DNA of 64,000 nucleotides, taken from NCBI RefSeq assembly GCF_021405525.1, contig NZ_JAGQAG010000001.1, positions 3,348,001 through 3,412,000 of the forward strand, read 5' to 3'. The translations under genes were made by a program, and so were the position numbers. Source of the DNA: Ruegeria pomeroyi (lineage in GTDB: Bacteria; Pseudomonadota; Alphaproteobacteria; Rhodobacterales; Rhodobacteraceae). Positions 62,040-64,000 of this stretch are shown here, one piece after another (positions within the stretch are counted from its first letter, which is position 1; each line of letters opens with the position of its first letter). The notes under the pieces were generated by a model. It did not search any database. It was not told the DNA's origin and worked only from the letters and a program-made list of their open reading frames with translations.

Positions 62040-64000
62040 AACGCATTCTTCTCTCCGGCGTCGCCGCCCTGGCCCTGCCCGGTGCTGCGCTTGCCGCCTG
62101 TCCCGCCGTGACCGTTGCCGACCCGATGGGTGTCGCCTCGGGCACCTTTCCGCAGCAATACGACCTGGCCGAGTTCCAGTCTGCTGCCGGCTGCACCATG
62201 GATTTTGCCGAAAACCCTGCGATTGGCGACCTGAACGCCCGCATCAAGGGCAACCCCGCTCTGCCGCCGTTGGCCGAACGCCTGCCGTCCGAGCCGCTGG
62301 TTGTCGCCCCCTATGACGGGATCGGCCAGTATGGCGGTCAGTTCGACGCGCTGTCGAACGCCACCGAATCCGGCACCTCGGATTTCCTTTCGGTGCGCCA
62401 TGTGAACCTGTTCCGCTATTCGGACGACCTGCAAACCGTGGTGCCGAATGTCGCCAAGTCCTGGGAATGGAACGATGATTTCACCCAGCTGACGGTGCAT
62501 CTGCGTGCCGGTCACAAATGGTCGGACGGCGCGCCCTTTACCGCCGCCGACGTGGTGTTCTGGTATGACAACCTGATGATGGACACCAATGTCATGGCCG
62601 AGCCCAAGGACTATGCCCTGGCCGGTGGCAAGCCGATGAAGGTCGAGGCTGTCGATGACACCACCGTCCGGTTCACGCTGGAAGCGCCCAAGCCGGGCCT
62701 GATCGAGACCTTCTCGTTCACCTATGTGCAGCCCTTCCAACCCAAGCATTTCTTTGGACAGTTCCACCCGGCGCTGGATGCCAACGCGGACGCCAATGCG
62801 CAGGCACTCGGCTATGAAAACGGGTATGAGCTGATCAAGGCCTATTACGGCAACTCGGACTGGATGGACACGCCCTCGCCCATGCTGACGGCGGGCGACA
62901 AGCTGGCCGGGCTGCCCAAGGACACCATGCCGACGCTGGAAAGCCATATCCTGGTGAAGGAAACCACCGAGGGCCGGCACTATGTCGCGAACCCCTATTT
63001 CTTCCAGGTGGACACGGCGGGCAACCAGCTGCCCTATATCTCGGAAATGGACGAGACCTATGTGGGCGACGAAGAAGTCCGCACGCTGAAACTGTTGAAC
63101 GGCGAGGTGGATTACAAGTCGCAGGCGGTCAACCTGACCCAGGCGCCGGTGCTGCTGGAAGGCCAGGAAAAGGGTAACTACACCGTCGACGTGAAACCCG
63201 GCATCGCCAGCGCGACGCTGACCTTCAACGTCACCTCCGAGGACATGGGCAAGCGCGCCGTCTTCAACGATGTGCGGTTCCGTACCGCCATGTCGGTGGC
63301 CATCGACCGCGATCAGCTGAACGAGGTGGTGGCATTTGGCCTGGGAACGCCCAACCAGTATATCGGCTTCTCGCCGCGCCCCGATTTCATCGACGAGAAA
63401 TGGTCGAACCACGAGATCGCCTTTAACCCCGACCGCGCCCGCGCCCTGCTGGACGAGATCGGCCTGGTCGACAAGGATGGCGACGGTGACCGTGACCTGC
63501 CCAATGGCGACCCGTTCGTTCTGGACTGGCAGTTCTCGACCCAGGCCAGTTCCTCGCAGCTGGTGGAACTGATCGCGCAGAACTGGACCGATGTGGGCGT
63601 GACCACCACCATCAAGGAAGTTACCTCGGACGAATACCGCTCGTCGCAATCGGCCAATACGCTGGACGTGATGATGTGGGGCAAGGGCCAGCCTGCCGGT
63701 TCGATCCTGGGCGATGGCGAGATTTGGGTGCCGCCGTTTGACGGCTATTTCGATGTGCGCACCGGCATGCTCTGGGCCGAGTGGATCAGCTCGAACGGAT
63801 CCGCCGGGGTGGAACCCCCCGCATGGGTGGCCGAGCTGAAAGGCGAACTGGACACCTACCAGTCGAGTGCTCCGGGCACCGAATCCTCGATTGCCGCCGC
63901 GCAGAAAATGGTCGAGATCATGACCGGCCAGGTCCTGTTCATCGGCACCATCAACGCCCCGGCCCCGGTCTATCACTCGAACAAGCTCAAGAACTTCCCC
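62036..64000 (+). CDS. ABC transporter substrate-binding protein, family 5 (peptide type), 3' end missing
   Basis: The gene starts at an ATG that overlaps the regulator's stop and runs past the window end; 655 codons are visible. The signal peptide MKRILLSGVAALALPGAALA is followed by ACPAVTV. The mature protein has the family-5 features: LVVAPYDGIGQYGGQFDAL, RHVNLFRYSDDLQTVVPNVA, SWEWNDDFTQLTVHLRAGHK and WSDGAPFTAADVVFWYD. An insert with two cysteines near the N-terminus (about 22-53) precedes the fold. Ligand unknown; a permease/ATPase operon should follow. Confidence 0.92.
   Translation, partial: MKRILLSGVAALALPGAALAACPAVTVADPMGVASGTFPQQYDLAEFQSAAGCTMDFAENPAIGDLNARIKGNPALPPLAERLPSEPLVVAPYDGIGQYGGQFDALSNATESGTSDFLSVRHVNLFRYSDDLQTVVPNVAKSWEWNDDFTQLTVHLRAGHKWSDGAPFTAADVVFWYDNLMMDTNVMAEPKDYALAGGKPMKVEAVDDTTVRFTLEAPKPGLIETFSFTYVQPFQPKHFFGQFHPALDANADANAQALGYENGYELIKAYYGNSDWMDTPSPMLTAGDKLAGLPKDTMPTLESHILVKETTEGRHYVANPYFFQVDTAGNQLPYISEMDETYVGDEEVRTLKLLNGEVDYKSQAVNLTQAPVLLEGQEKGNYTVDVKPGIASATLTFNVTSEDMGKRAVFNDVRFRTAMSVAIDRDQLNEVVAFGLGTPNQYIGFSPRPDFIDEKWSNHEIAFNPDRARALLDEIGLVDKDGDGDRDLPNGDPFVLDWQFSTQASSSQLVELIAQNWTDVGVTTTIKEVTSDEYRSSQSANTLDVMMWGKGQPAGSILGDGEIWVPPFDGYFDVRTGMLWAEWISSNGSAGVEPPAWVAELKGELDTYQSSAPGTESSIAAAQKMVEIMTGQVLFIGTINAPAPVYHSNKLKNFP

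Noticed and set aside
61493-63976. 827-residue minus-strand frame
   Set aside because: Antisense to the DeoR gene and the ABC binding protein, both of which have clear motifs.

Overview
The window looks like chromosomal DNA of a marine Roseobacter-group alphaproteobacterium (Rhodobacteraceae, Ruegeria/Silicibacter-like). This is inferred from the GC-rich coding sequence, the chvI-chvG-hprK-rapZ-PTS operon next to pckA, the DUF1127, HIG1 and DUF6473-type proteins, several TRAP/TTT/ABC solute transporters, and the phenylacetate genes. No search was run, so family names rest on recognised motifs and gene order.

Layout. 1-6.5 kb: a thiolase/FadB pair and a tripartite tricarboxylate transporter (tctCBA) opposite an IclR regulator. 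6.5-13.6 kb: an FkbM methyltransferase; a cluster of cytochrome P450, glutamine-synthetase-like ligase and [2Fe-2S] ferredoxin opposite a class I glutamine amidotransferase; a GntR regulator; a Tat-exported cyclase-family enzyme with an AhpD-like protein; and a small DUF1127 protein. 13.7-36.4 kb: a phenylacetyl-CoA catabolic locus, with paaJABCDE plus an extra PaaA-like protein, then paaG-paaI-paaK-paaR, a fused FadB-like enzyme, a TRAP transporter, paaZ, paaX, a Baeyer-Villiger-type monooxygenase and an alpha/beta hydrolase. Three copies of one 18-bp motif, read as PaaR operators, precede the three main transcription units. An AT-rich two-gene islet (19.8-22.1 kb; an ORC/CDC6-like AAA+ ATPase and a possible HEPN-type helical protein) interrupts this locus and is the best candidate for an uncharacterised system, possibly defence.

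36.4-47.4 kb: glpD/glpR, tRNA-Trp, a DUF374 protein, tuf, a lipoprotein, parC, an SH3-domain protein, an SDR enzyme, a HIG1 protein and a PduO-type cobalamin adenosyltransferase. Both tuf and the adenosyltransferase gene run into tandem repeats that duplicate their own 3' ends including the stop codon, followed by AT-rich palindromes. 47.9-53.1 kb: a VOC protein, etfBA, a DUF6473-type protein, 3-hydroxybutyryl-CoA dehydrogenase and an acyltransferase. 53.1-59.5 kb: ptsH, an EIIA, rapZ, a short hprK, chvG and chvI, opposite pckA, whose upstream region carries two pairs of direct repeats each spaced 21 bp. 59.5-64 kb: an FAD oxidoreductase opposite a DeoR regulator, followed by the start of an ABC peptide-type binding protein cut by the window end.

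How the genes fit together. Phenylacetate would enter (perhaps by the TRAP system), be activated by PaaK, epoxidised by PaaABC(D)E, isomerised by PaaG, opened by PaaZ, and finished by the FadB-like fusion and the PaaJ thiolase; PaaI would hydrolyse dead-end thioesters and PaaR/PaaX would control expression. EtfAB, HbdA and the FadB/FadA pair fit general acyl-CoA oxidation. The ChvGI/PTS operon and pckA link envelope and carbon-status sensing to gluconeogenesis.
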